A stretch of 41,253 bases of DNA from Ahrensia sp. (GCA_002698425.1 NZXU01000022.1:1-41253); one strand, 5' to 3'. Positions 26,069-35,967 are shown, counted from the first letter of the stretch. Made by a program: numbers and translations. Notes: generated by a model from the sequence alone, not told the origin.

Positions 26069-26836
26069 TCACACCAATCGGAACTCTTGCCTCAATTTCA
26101 TCAAGCCGGTTCGCAGAGTACCGACGTCGGAACCGACGGCGACGAATTCGACACCCATTTTGGCGTAGGTATGTGCCAGGTCTCGGTCGGACGTCAGGAT
26201 GCCCGCGGCTTTTCCTGCGGCGCGAATCCGCGTCAAGGTGTCGCGCACCATTTCCTGCACCTCGCTCGCGAAGGGTTTGCCCAGAAAGCCCATGTCGGCG
26301 GCCAGATCGGCCGGGCCGACGAACACGCCATCGACACGTTCAAGCGCCAGAATGTCATCCAGCGCGCTAACCCCGGCCATGCTTTCCACCTGCAATAACA
26401 GACAGACTTCGTCATCCGCCGTTTGCAGATAGTCCGCCACGCCGTTGTAGTCAGATGCCCGCGCTAACCCAGCGCCTACACCCCGTAAACCTTGGGGCGG
26501 ATATAGGACCGAACGCACAACCTCGCGGGCTTGATCACCGCTTTCGATCATCGGCACCAGCAGCGTTTGGGCACCAATATCCAGCATTTGCTTGATCACC
26601 GCACGGTTATCGTCGCGGGTACGTACGACGGGGTGAGACTTTCCGCCAATTGCTCGAAGTTGGTCCAGAATATCGCGCAGACCGTTCGGCCCGTGTTCGC
26701 CATCAATCACCAGCCAGTCGAAGCCGGTTCCGGCGCACAGCTCGGCCACGCCGGCATCGGCCAGACCCAGCCACAGTCCGATTTGCGGTTTGCCCGTCTT
26801 AAGGGCGGCTTTGAACGTGTTCTTTGCTACGGGCAT
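26069..26836 (-). CDS. hpaI: 4-hydroxy-2-oxoheptane-1,7-dioate aldolase
   Basis: A 255-residue class II aldolase of the HpcH/HpaI family. It splits 4-hydroxy-2-oxo-heptanedioate into pyruvate and succinic semialdehyde, the last step of the homoprotocatechuate route. The pattern TFKAALKTGKPQIGLWLG matches the N-terminus of E. coli HpaI; catalytic H48 (IDGEHGPN) and R72 (PVVRTRD) are present, as is the metal-site motif GPADLAADMG. The ATG at 26836 was chosen from that alignment; an upstream ATG at 26929 falls within hpaH. It is the last gene of the hpa operon and converges on the MarR gene, with only 19 bases between stops. Confidence 0.94.
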   Translation of the reverse strand: MPVAKNTFKAALKTGKPQIGLWLGLADAGVAELCAGTGFDWLVIDGEHGPNGLRDILDQLRAIGGKSHPVVRTRDDNRAVIKQMLDIGAQTLLVPMIESGDQAREVVRSVLYPPQGLRGVGAGLARASDYNGVADYLQTADDEVCLLLQVESMAGVSALDDILALERVDGVFVGPADLAADMGFLGKPFASEVQEMVRDTLTRIRAAGKAAGILTSDRDLAHTYAKMGVEFVAVGSDVGTLRTGLMKLRQEFRLV

Positions 26837-26846
26837 CTGTCCTGCC

Positions 26847-27647
26847 TTACTCAAAATCAATATCAACCGAGCCAAAGGCACCAAAGTCGGTCTCGATTCG
26901 GGTTCCGGGCGGGCATTCGACCGGGGCAATAAACGATCCCGACAGGATCACTTGCCCGGCCTCAATGCGCTGGCCGTACTGATGCATACGGCGGGCCAGC
27001 CACACTAGTCCCATAATCGGATCATCCAGAACCCCCGCGCCCAGACCCGTGGCCACAACCTGGGAGTCCTTGCGCACGATGGCCCCGGTCCAGCGCAGAT
27101 CAATGGCATCGGGGGTGTGATGCTGGCGGCCCAGAACGACCCCGGCATTGGCGGCATTGTCCGACACGGTGTCGAAAATCTTGCGGACTTGTCCGGTTTC
27201 AGCGTCTGCCCGCACAATCCGAGTGTCCAGAATTTCAATCGATGGCACCACGTAATCGGTGGCAGACAGCACATCGTCACGCGTCACATCGCCCGTCAGC
27301 GGAGCTTTCATGACAAAAGCGATCTCGGCTTCAACGCGGGGTTGGATGAACCGCTCGGCGGGTACGACGGCCCCGTCCTCGAACAGCATGTCGTCATAGA
27401 GAACGCCCGAATCCGGAGTGTCGATCCCCAACGCATCCTGCATGACCTTGGAGGTCAACCCGATTTTCCAGCCGATGACTTTTCGCCCGGCGGCAAGCTT
27501 GCGCGCGATCTGCGCCGACTGGATCGCATAGGCGTCATCCAGTGTGATGTCCGGATGGCGCAGGGTCAGCAGTCCGATCTGTTGGCGCGCATCTTCGGCC
27601 CGCAACAGGTCGGCGGCGGCGCGGTCGATCTGTTCGGGGGTCAGCAT
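26847..27647 (-). CDS. hpaH: 2-oxo-hept-4-ene-1,7-dioate hydratase
   Basis: A 266-residue hydratase of the MhpD/HpaH family, adding water to the 2-oxo-hept-4-ene-dioate made by HpaG. The divalent metal ligands are E106 and E108 (RVEAEIAFV) and E138 (PSIEILD); GWKIGLTSK near residue 59 is the family signature. The gene starts inside hpaG (seven-base overlap) and is followed ten bases later by hpaI, indicating tight coupling. Length is the same as in E. coli (about 267 residues). Confidence 0.94.
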   Translation of the reverse strand: MLTPEQIDRAAADLLRAEDARQQIGLLTLRHPDITLDDAYAIQSAQIARKLAAGRKVIGWKIGLTSKVMQDALGIDTPDSGVLYDDMLFEDGAVVPAERFIQPRVEAEIAFVMKAPLTGDVTRDDVLSATDYVVPSIEILDTRIVRADAETGQVRKIFDTVSDNAANAGVVLGRQHHTPDAIDLRWTGAIVRKDSQVVATGLGAGVLDDPIMGLVWLARRMHQYGQRIEAGQVILSGSFIAPVECPPGTRIETDFGAFGSVDIDFE

Positions 27648-28522
27648 TGCTCGTCCTCAATCCCGTTGCGCAGAATGCCGATGCCTTCGGCCTCGACTTC
27701 AACAACATCGCCAGGTTTCAGCCAGATCGGCGGATCAAACCGTGCCCCTGCCCCGGTTGGCGTACCGCACACGATCACGTCGCCCGGCACCAGCGTGCAG
27801 AACGTGGAAACGTAGTTCACGATAAAGCGGAAGTCATACATCATGCGACCCGTGCGATCTGATTGGCGCACCTCGCCGTTGACGCGGGTTATCAGGTTGA
27901 TGTCGTCCAGTTGCGCGCCATCGGTAAACGGCACCAACCACGGGCCAATCGACCCGGTGCTGTCCCAGTTCTTGCCTTGGGTGACGTTAAACTTGGCATG
28001 GCGCACCCAGTCGCGAATCGTGCCCTCGTTGCACAAGGTAATCGCCGCGATGTGATCATAGGCGTCTTCGCGGGCAATCCGGCGACCGCCCTTGCCGATT
28101 ACGATGGTGACCTCGCCTTCGTAATCCAGTTGATCGGACTCAGGGGGGCGCACCAGGTTCTGGCCATGCCCCACGAACGAGCGCGGGAACCGAATGAACA
28201 TCGACGGGAACGATTTGGCATCGGAGGTGCCGTCTTTGTATTCGGCGTTGCGATCGGGAAAATTTACGCCAATACAGATCAGCTTTTCGGGATCGGCGAT
28301 CGGTATCAGAAACTGCACGTCTTGTTCACGAAATGTGGGCGCACGACCACTCGCGGCAGCGATGACCTCGGCCAATGCGCCGGCCTCGATGACTTCTTTT
28401 AGCCCCCTAAGGCGGCCGCCAAATTCCGGCGTCAGATCAATAATGCCATCATCGGTGACAACGCCGTAGCGGTCAGCACCATTTGCGTGAAAAGCGGCAA
28501 TGCGAGCGGGAAAGGGCTTCAT
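27641..28522 (-). CDS. hpaG: Fumarylacetoacetate-hydrolase-family protein, HpaG-type decarboxylase/isomerase
   Basis: A 293-residue FAH-family enzyme. In this pathway HpaG decarboxylates 5-oxo-pent-3-ene-1,2,5-tricarboxylate and isomerises the product. E135 and E137 (DYEGEV) are two metal ligands; the third position is a glutamate in CNEGTIRDW, not the aspartate of NDVSARD, placing it in a recognised FAH subgroup. E. coli HpaG is a fusion of two FAH domains (about 430 residues), whereas here only one is encoded and no second copy is seen nearby. Either this single domain does both steps or the isomerisation is spontaneous or done elsewhere. The assignment rests partly on operon position. Confidence 0.82.
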   Translation of the reverse strand: MKPFPARIAAFHANGADRYGVVTDDGIIDLTPEFGGRLRGLKEVIEAGALAEVIAAASGRAPTFREQDVQFLIPIADPEKLICIGVNFPDRNAEYKDGTSDAKSFPSMFIRFPRSFVGHGQNLVRPPESDQLDYEGEVTIVIGKGGRRIAREDAYDHIAAITLCNEGTIRDWVRHAKFNVTQGKNWDSTGSIGPWLVPFTDGAQLDDINLITRVNGEVRQSDRTGRMMYDFRFIVNYVSTFCTLVPGDVIVCGTPTGAGARFDPPIWLKPGDVVEVEAEGIGILRNGIEDEQC

Positions 28523-28532
28523 GGTTCGGTCC

Positions 28533-29981
28533 TCACGAAATTCCGCCGAAACAGAGGTATTTGATTTCTACGAATTCTTCGATGCCATAGCGCGAGCCTT
28601 CGCGCCCGAGCCCGGATGACTTGATGCCGCCAAACGGCGCCTCGGCAGTCGAGATCAGGCCGGTATTGATCCCGACCATTCCGTATTCCAGTTGCTCGCC
28701 CACCATCCAGGCACGGGCCAGATCGCGCGTATAAAAATATGAGGCCAGCCCGAACTCGGTGTCATTCGACATGGCCACTACTTCGGCGTCGGTGCCGAAT
28801 TTGAACAGCGGCGCCACGGGGCCAAAGGTTTCCTCGCGCGCGACTGCCATGTCCTGCGTGACGCCGGTCAAGACGGTAGGCTCAAAGAACGTTCCGCCCA
28901 GGGCGTGGGGATTGCCCCCCAATGCCACGGCGGCGCCCTTGGCGCGGGCATCGGTGATATGTTCCTGCACCTTGGCGACGGCGCCCGCGTCGATCAGGGG
29001 TCCAAACACGGTGCCGGCTTCCAGCCCGTCACCGACCTTCAGCGTTGCCAGCCGCGCCGACAGTTTTTGCGCAAAGTCGTCATAGACCTCCGCCTGCACA
29101 TAAATGCGGTTGGCGCAGACACAGGTCTGACCGTTGTTGCGGAACTTGGAAATGATTGCGCCTTCAACCGCAGCATCCAGATCAGCATCGTCAAACACGA
29201 TGAACGGGGCATTGCCCCCCAGCTCCAGCGCCAGCTTCTTAACCGTCGGCGCGGATTGCCGCATCAGCTCGATCCCCACTTCGGTCGAGCCGGTGAAGGT
29301 CAGCTTGCGTACGGCATCATTCGCGGTCATCTCGCCGCCGATGGCGCGGGCCGACCCGGTGATCACCGACAATAGCCCGTCGGGCAAACCCGCGCGCTGA
29401 GCAAGAACCGCCAGTGCAATGGCCGAGAACGGCGTTTGCGACGCAGGTTTCAACACCATGGCACAGCCCGCCGCCAGCGCGGGGCCCGCCTTGCGGGTCA
29501 TCATCGCGTTGGGAAAGTTCCACGGGGTGATGGCGGCGACCACCCCGATGGGTTGCTTGATCACAACGATCCGCTTGTCCGGCGCATGGCCGGGGATAAC
29601 ATCGCCATAGACACGACGCGCCTCTTCGGCGAACCACTCGATGAACGAGGCGCCATACAGGATCTCGCCCTTGGCCTCGGCCAGGGGTTTGCCCTGCTCC
29701 ATCGTCAGGATGGTGGCCAGATCGTCCGCATTTTCGACCATCAGATCATACCAGCGCCGCAGGATCACTGCGCGATCCTTGGCCGTGCAGGCTGCCCATT
29801 GTTTCTGGGCAACCTGCGCGGCGTCGATGGCCGCGCGGGTTTCATCCGCACCCAGGTTGGGCACATGGCCGATGACGCTGCCCGTCGCGGGGTTGGTCAC
29901 GGGCATGCCGTCTTCCTCGGCTTCGATCCAATCGGCGCCGACCAGCGCGGCCTGTTTCAGAAGTGTCGTGTCCTTCAGCAT
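28533..29981 (-). CDS. gabD: Succinate-semialdehyde dehydrogenase, GabD-like
   Basis: A 482-residue aldehyde dehydrogenase close to E. coli GabD in length and motifs: LKQAALVGADWI at the N-terminus, KPASQTPFSA (K178; a form favouring NADP), FTGSTEVG, general base E253 (LELGGNAP) and nucleophile C287 (NNGQTCVCANR). The additional cysteine at C289 is the redox-switch pair known in GabD. HpaI releases succinic semialdehyde, so this enzyme would convert it to succinate for the TCA cycle. It sits between the second extradiol dioxygenase gene and hpaG, ten bases or less from each. Confidence 0.93.
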   Translation of the reverse strand: MLKDTTLLKQAALVGADWIEAEEDGMPVTNPATGSVIGHVPNLGADETRAAIDAAQVAQKQWAACTAKDRAVILRRWYDLMVENADDLATILTMEQGKPLAEAKGEILYGASFIEWFAEEARRVYGDVIPGHAPDKRIVVIKQPIGVVAAITPWNFPNAMMTRKAGPALAAGCAMVLKPASQTPFSAIALAVLAQRAGLPDGLLSVITGSARAIGGEMTANDAVRKLTFTGSTEVGIELMRQSAPTVKKLALELGGNAPFIVFDDADLDAAVEGAIISKFRNNGQTCVCANRIYVQAEVYDDFAQKLSARLATLKVGDGLEAGTVFGPLIDAGAVAKVQEHITDARAKGAAVALGGNPHALGGTFFEPTVLTGVTQDMAVAREETFGPVAPLFKFGTDAEVVAMSNDTEFGLASYFYTRDLARAWMVGEQLEYGMVGINTGLISTAEAPFGGIKSSGLGREGSRYGIEEFVEIKYLCFGGIS

Positions 29982-29988
29982 TCAATCC

Positions 29989-30969
29989 TCACGGAGCGAT
30001 GATAGGCGAAGCCCCCAGCGACGACGCGACCGGTTCCAGATCAAGGAAGGTCGAGCCGTGCTCAAACCACGAACGCGGCGCAGGAGCGCCCCACAGGGTT
30101 TGGCGCTGCGGGTCTTTCAGATCCCACCTGATGGCTTCCAGATCGGGGTCAACCGTCTGGTAATCCGAGCAATAAATCTCGATCCTGTGGCCATCGGGGT
30201 CCAGAATATACAGGAAGAATGCGTTTGAAATGCCGTGACGGCCCGGCCCGCGTTCGATGTTGGCGACATAGCCGGTGGTGGCCATTAGATCGCACAGGTC
30301 GATGATGTTCAGCGGAGTCGGCACCCAGAATGCGGTGTGGTGCAGGCGCGGGCCGGTCCCGTTGGTGAAGGCGATGTCATGCACGCCGCCTTTGCGGTGG
30401 GTCCATGCGGCCCACAGGCGTTTGCTGTCTTCGTCCTCGGTGTATTCGGTGACGCGGAAACCCAGCTGGTTATAGAAATCGACGGCCTTGTCCACATCCG
30501 AGGCAAAGCAGTTGAAGTGGTCGATCCGTAGCGGCTTTACGCCCTTGTAGAGTGCGTATTTCTGGTGGATCGGATCGAGTCGTTCCATCTTGAAGTAGAA
30601 CTCGATCGGCATCCCGAAAACATCGGTCGTTGCCAGCGTGCGGCCCTGATAGGGACGCTGGATCCATGCTACAGGCTTGCCCTGGGCGGCGAACCAGCCA
30701 TGCGCCTTGTCGAGTTGCTCTTCGTCATAGACCTTGAACGACAGCGAATTGACATGCGGCTTGTCCGATTTGTGCAGCACCATGCAGTGGTGGCCGCGCT
30801 CTTCCATGGCGCGCAGGTAGAGCGTGTTTGCGTCTTCGTCCGTGACTTGCAGGCCGAGAGTATCGGCATAGAACGCCTTGGATGCCGCAAGATCCTTCAC
30901 GCCGAGATCGACGTGGCTCAGGCGGATGATGTTGAAGGGGGGATAGAGGTTCGGGGCGGGAATGGGCAT
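29989..30969 (-). CDS. Homoprotocatechuate 2,3-dioxygenase, vicinal-oxygen-chelate type
   Basis: A 326-residue two-domain VOC (type I extradiol) dioxygenase. The metal ligands H151 (RIDHFNC), H211 (RLHHTAFWV) and E264 (GHRIEIYC), together with acid-base H197 (GVHDIAF), line up with H155, H214, E267 and H200 of the well-studied Brevibacterium/Arthrobacter enzymes, including the spacing. It cleaves 3,4-dihydroxyphenylacetate next to the hydroxyls to give 5-carboxymethyl-2-hydroxymuconate semialdehyde, using Fe(II) or Mn(II). AGGAG precedes the ATG. It lies directly after an unrelated LigB-type enzyme for the same reaction. Confidence 0.92.
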   Translation of the reverse strand: MPIPAPNLYPPFNIIRLSHVDLGVKDLAASKAFYADTLGLQVTDEDANTLYLRAMEERGHHCMVLHKSDKPHVNSLSFKVYDEEQLDKAHGWFAAQGKPVAWIQRPYQGRTLATTDVFGMPIEFYFKMERLDPIHQKYALYKGVKPLRIDHFNCFASDVDKAVDFYNQLGFRVTEYTEDEDSKRLWAAWTHRKGGVHDIAFTNGTGPRLHHTAFWVPTPLNIIDLCDLMATTGYVANIERGPGRHGISNAFFLYILDPDGHRIEIYCSDYQTVDPDLEAIRWDLKDPQRQTLWGAPAPRSWFEHGSTFLDLEPVASSLGASPIIAP

Positions 30970-30984
30970 CTTTTCTCCTTCCGC

Positions 30985-31836
30985 TCAGACAGGGAATATG
31001 ACGTTGGTCTGGCCGGTGCCGGACGAAGGGAAATACTCGGTGACCAATTCGCAGGGCTTGTCGTAGCTGTCCCAGCCGAGGGCGCCGTAAAGCATAGCTG
31101 TGTCGTGCATGGAGCCTTCGCCGCAGCAGAACTCGGCATACTCGGGTAGCATCTTGAGGAAGGTCGCGTGGTCGCCGCGCTGCCACATGTCGAGAACATG
31201 CAGGTCCATCTGACGGTTGAATTCGGAGCTGATGGTGAAGGTGCCGTTGTTGGCGGCATAATCACGGTTCGCCCAGATCTTGTGGCTGAGCGACCCCGAG
31301 GCGACCAGCAGAACCTTGCTGTCCGAAGCCTCCACCGCCTGGCGAATTGCCTTGCCCACAACACGGCTTTCCTGGTGATCATGCACGGTGCACCACGCAG
31401 CGATCGAGACGACTTTCATCTCGTGCTCGCGGCTCATGAACCGCATCGGGACAAGGCTGCCATATTCCAGCTCAAGGCTGTCGAGGTGGTGCGACAGAGT
31501 GTAGGCACCAAGGTCCGAGGCGGCCTTGGCGATGGCATCGCCGAGGTCTGGGTTGCCCTGGTAGTCATATTCCATGTTCTGGATGAACTGCGGGAACTCG
31601 TTCGAGGTGAAGAGTCCTTTGAACTGCTTGTTCGCATTGATGTGGAAACCAGCATTGATCACCCAATGCGTGTCGCAGATCACCACCGTGTCGGCGCCAA
31701 GCGCCTTGGCGCGGCGCGCAATTTCGTAATGGCCGTCAATCGCGGCCTGGCGCTTGCCTTGGACCGGCCCCTCCTGCTCGGACATGAGCATGGTGGGAAC
31801 GTGCGTGCACTTTGCCGCAAGTACAATTTCACCCAT
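30985..31836 (-). CDS. hpaD: 3,4-Dihydroxyphenylacetate 2,3-dioxygenase, LigB type
   Basis: A 283-residue class III extradiol dioxygenase like E. coli HpaD. It starts MGEIVLAAKCTHVPTMLMSE, giving metal ligand H12, with a second histidine H57 in CDTHWVI and conserved PMRFM and GSLSHKIW segments. It performs the same ring cleavage as the VOC enzyme downstream but has no structural relation to it. The ATG at 31836 follows GGAGGAAA; an upstream opening extends into hpaE and is rejected. The gap to hpaE is 23 bases and to the VOC gene 15 bases. Confidence 0.94.
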   Translation of the reverse strand: MGEIVLAAKCTHVPTMLMSEQEGPVQGKRQAAIDGHYEIARRAKALGADTVVICDTHWVINAGFHINANKQFKGLFTSNEFPQFIQNMEYDYQGNPDLGDAIAKAASDLGAYTLSHHLDSLELEYGSLVPMRFMSREHEMKVVSIAAWCTVHDHQESRVVGKAIRQAVEASDSKVLLVASGSLSHKIWANRDYAANNGTFTISSEFNRQMDLHVLDMWQRGDHATFLKMLPEYAEFCCGEGSMHDTAMLYGALGWDSYDKPCELVTEYFPSSGTGQTNVIFPV

Positions 31837-31859
31837 GAGTTTTTCCTCCCAATAAGCGG

Positions 31860-33371
<1,512 letters not shown>

Positions 33372-33384
33372 TGTCAGTCCTTGT

Positions 33385-33774
33385 TTAGTTTTGGCCCGCC
33401 AAGCGAGCGTGGATTGGCGTGTCTTTCCAGCTGAGCGCCGGGTCGATCACCCGGATCTCAAGGGAGAGTGCGAAATGCAGGGTCGCCAGTAGCGAGCGCA
33501 ATTCTTTCTGGGCGGTCTGGAAAATCATTTCGCCCACGGCTTTTAGGTCTTCAACCGTGCGCCCGGCTCCGACACTCAAGGTCAGAGCCAAGAAGTTATT
33601 CTCTTCAGTGTTATCAGCCACGATAGCATAATCTGCTCGGTAGGCCCGGACACGGATGCCAGCGAGTGGGAATATGCCAGCCCGGACCATAGCTTCGTAC
33701 AGCTCTCTACAAACCCTAGCGATGTCGCAAACTTGCTCCAAGCCGGGGGAGTATTCGATCTCCAAATGCGCCAT
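33385..33774 (-). CDS. hpaF: 5-Carboxymethyl-2-hydroxymuconate delta-isomerase with altered N-terminal residue
   Basis: A 129-residue member of the tautomerase superfamily (CHMI family). It converts 5-carboxymethyl-2-hydroxymuconate to 5-oxo-pent-3-ene-1,2,5-tricarboxylate. The pattern GIFPLAGIRVRAYRADY and LSVGAGRT follows E. coli HpcD/HpaF. The start at 33774 is set by GGAGG just upstream. Its second codon is GCG (Ala), so the processed protein would begin with Ala, not the catalytic Pro1 conserved in the superfamily. It is the first gene of the eight-gene operon and divergent from hpaR across 99 bases that hold two operators. Confidence 0.9.
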   Translation of the reverse strand: MAHLEIEYSPGLEQVCDIARVCRELYEAMVRAGIFPLAGIRVRAYRADYAIVADNTEENNFLALTLSVGAGRTVEDLKAVGEMIFQTAQKELRSLLATLHFALSLEIRVIDPALSWKDTPIHARLAGQN

Positions 33775-33789
33775 GAGCAACCTCCTTCG

Positions 33790-33822
33790 TTTAACATGTT
33801 AACGATTTGACCGACTTGTCAA
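33790..33822 (-). promoter_or_regulatory. hpaF operon promoter with operator
   Basis: On the minus strand TTGACA (33822-33817) is a perfect -35 box; TAACAT (33801-33796) follows after 15 bases. The site TTTAACATGTTAAC at 33790-33803 (a perfect 12-bp palindrome TTAACATGTTAA within it) covers the -10. It is the same operator as before the dioxygenase and TRAP operons, placed for repression, probably by HpaR. Confidence 0.7.
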
Positions 33823-33824
33823 TA

Positions 33825-33838
33825 GTTAATTTGTTCAC
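33825..33838 (+). promoter_or_regulatory. Second operator in the hpaF-hpaR intergenic region
   Basis: GTTAATTTGTTCAC matches 11 of 14 positions of the island operator and lies 35 bases from the first site, about 36 bases before hpaR. The arrangement of two sites in a divergent region is typical of an autoregulated MarR repressor. Confidence 0.55.
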
Positions 33839-33873
33839 CATACTCAACGTGAACCAACCTTGAGGCCTATGGC

Positions 33874-34383
33874 ATGCAACATACGAGAGTTAGTGATGGT
33901 TTCGAGCTGTCACAAACGCGTCGAACACTCCCTATGGCGCTGTTGCGGGCCCGTGAGCTGGTAATGGATCAGTTCAGGCCCCTCCTGCGTGCCCACGGCG
34001 TAACTGAGCAGCAGTGGAGAGTGTTACGTGTTCTTCAGGAGGCTGATGGAATGGACGCAAGCCAGCTGGCTTCAGCCGCAAATATACTCGCGCCATCACT
34101 GACGCGGATATTGAGGACGATGACTAGTCAGCACTTGGTCGATGTCAGGAAAGACTCGGCGGATGGACGACGTTCTTTGATCAAGTTATCTCAAAGAGGC
34201 AGCGAGCTATTATATGAAGTTGCGCCCCATAGCGCGCAGATCTATGCCGCCTTGGAGGTTAAGCTTGGGCGTCGAAATATAGATCAATTATTGGATGCGC
34301 TTGAAGATGTAATATTAGTTCTTTCTGACGCCCGCGACGGAGGTATCGCGCGACTGTGCCCCGAAGCACAAGAAGATGCCTAA
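33874..34383 (+). CDS. hpaR: Homoprotocatechuate operon repressor, MarR family
   Basis: A 169-residue MarR protein matching HpaR/HpcR: RRTLPMALLRARELVMDQFR then LLRAHGVTEQQWRVLRVL, followed by a recognition helix in AANILAPSLTRILRTM and wing residues DGRRSLIKLS. In E. coli, HpaR represses the meta-cleavage operon until 3,4-dihydroxyphenylacetate or 4-hydroxyphenylacetate is present. Here it is divergent from hpaF with two operators in between, supporting the same role and autoregulation. The last 130 bases of the gene are relatively AT-rich, near the boundary with the IS remnant. Confidence 0.93.
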   Translation: MQHTRVSDGFELSQTRRTLPMALLRARELVMDQFRPLLRAHGVTEQQWRVLRVLQEADGMDASQLASAANILAPSLTRILRTMTSQHLVDVRKDSADGRRSLIKLSQRGSELLYEVAPHSAQIYAALEVKLGRRNIDQLLDALEDVILVLSDARDGGIARLCPEAQEDA

Positions 34384-34564
34384 TTAGTAAGATTTCGAGA
34401 GTTCTCTCGGATTGGATAGTTAGGGCGATTGTCGCCGTCTTCAAATAGCATCGTGATGTACCAAGATTACGCCGCTGAAAGAAACGGAACGGGGGAAGTA
34501 GCTGATCGGTTTTGATCCGGCAGATGTCTATTTTCATAGGCATTCGGATACTTGGGCAATTTTC
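34384..34564. other. AT-rich intergenic stretch before the IS remnant
   Basis: A short region of lower GC than its surroundings without a gene or clear terminator. It may include the outer end of the IS whose transposase remnant follows, but I could not define an inverted repeat. Confidence 0.3.
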
Positions 34565-35112
34565 ACTAAGGAGGTTCTGGTCCGATTTTTGTTTCAGTTT
34601 CATTTAAAACTGTAGTGTATTGGTGCTGCAGGCGGAGTTTGTGGAAGGTCTGGTTCTTGATATCCTCTCTCATTTTCAGGGTTGTCGCGCCTCGACCGTG
34701 ATAGAAGCCTACCGGGGTAAGGTTGCTCAGGTTCTCTTGATAACGATAGCTGTTGTAGTATTCAACGGAGGTGCGGGTCTACCTATCGACGTCACCGGGC
34801 AGGAAGTATTTTTCGTGGAGAATGCTGTTCTTCAGCGTCTGGTGCCAGCGTTCGATCTTGCCCCGTGTCTGCGGATAATGCGGCGCACTACGCACGTGTT
34901 CCATACCCTTGTCATCGAGATAGTCACCCGGATCGCCTGCAGCATAAGAAGAGCCATTGTCGCTGAATAGCCGTGGCTTGCGAACCACCATTGCCTGATC
35001 GCAGCTCGGTGCCTGCAGGACCAGTTCCAGCGTGTCCGTCAGATCCTCGGCCTTCATGGTCGTGCAGAGATTACAGACGATGATGCAGAGGCTGTGGTCG
35101 TCGAGGATGACC
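34565..35112 (-). pseudogene. Remnant of an IS3-family transposase (OrfB, integrase core)
   Basis: On the minus strand the sequence encodes the second half of an IS3-type rve transposase: ILDDHS, LCTTMKAEDLTDTLELVLQ, then PRLFSDNGSSYAA (second catalytic Asp) and PHYPQTRGKIERWHQTLKN (catalytic Glu in KIERWHQ). After LPGDVDR an in-frame TAG (34779-34781) interrupts the gene. The same frame then continues with VEYYNSYRYQENLSNLTPVG and FYHGRG, the family's C-terminus, ending at 34565. The N-terminal half, including the first catalytic Asp region and OrfA, is missing; the break lies at about 35105-35115, where a different gene begins. It is therefore inactive. Confidence 0.88.
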
Positions 35113-35823
35113 GCCTTCGAACTCATGCGTCAGGAAGTCTTGCAACTGACGGTCGATGCGGCAAATGGCGTGCTGTCTCCCTTCAGAGCGACCCATCCCT
35201 CGTCTCTGCTGATCGAGGCCGCGGGGCAGGACATGCCGGGAGCGCTTAGGCCCGTGGTTGTGAAGCTACTGGAATACGGCTTCCGGAACGATCTTGTCCA
35301 GGACGGCGTCATTGCCGCCTCCGGGGCGGAACGGGACAGATGTTGGGAACTGGGGGGATGGAAAATGGAAGCGCAGAAACCGGGAGGTTCGACGATCAAG
35401 CGCGACATCTCTGTTCCAGTGTCCGTGATCCCGCTGTTTATCGAAGAGTCGGATAAAGCGCTTGAAGCGGCTATACCCGGCGTCCGCTATTTTTCATTTG
35501 GACGTTGGAGATGGCAATATTCACTACAATCCGATGGCCCACTCGGCCGGAGCGCGAAATCGTATGCGTCATCTAAGCCATGTGTTAGCAGAATAGTACA
35601 CGATGTCGTCGCTGAATTTTGCGGATCAGCAAGTGGCGAGCACGGCGTTGGACAGCCACGCGTTAAAGAAATCTTACGGTATAAAAGTGATCTAAAGATG
35701 GAAATGATGCGCATTATGAAAAAGGGGCGCGACCCGCACGGACTGATGAATTCGGACAGAATTTTTTCACCTTGGATGATCCCCATTAGCATCTGGCTCG
35801 CTCGTCAAGGCGGGCAGGTGTAG
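35106..35823 (+). pseudogene. Broken C-terminal half of an FAD-linked 2-hydroxyacid oxidoreductase
   Basis: From the junction with the IS remnant, TAFELMRQEVLQLTVDAANG and later GGSTIKRDISVPVSVIPLF match the C-terminal cap domain of D-lactate dehydrogenase-type flavoproteins. Near 35500 a small deletion shifts the frame: the expected metal motif appears as VGDGNIHYNPM in the neighbouring frame, and around 35590 a second change restores the original frame for RIVHDVVAEF, EHGVGQ and DPHGLMN. The FAD-binding N-terminus was lost at the IS junction. An open frame covers the region only because the two shifts compensate. It is a paralogue in family of the intact gene at 24046 and probably once lay between hpaR and the esterase gene. 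Confidence 0.85.
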
Positions 35824-35937
35824 CAAATAGACTCAAGACCGACAGTTGCTACGTCGTTTTGTCACGCCGCTGTCGAAAATTGCGGCGCAAGGTTCATGCA
35901 CAGCCATGGCTTGCGCAAACCTTCTTTTTCGATATTA

Positions 35938-35951
35938 GTTAATATGTTTAC
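35938..35951 (+). promoter_or_regulatory. Operator upstream of the esterase gene
   Basis: GTTAATATGTTTAC differs by one base from the site before the dioxygenase operon. It lies 16 bases before the esterase start codon, downstream of a possible -10 (TATTAG at 35933-35938). Its position suggests the esterase belongs to the same regulon. Confidence 0.6.
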
Positions 35952-35967
35952 GAAATGGGAGGATACC

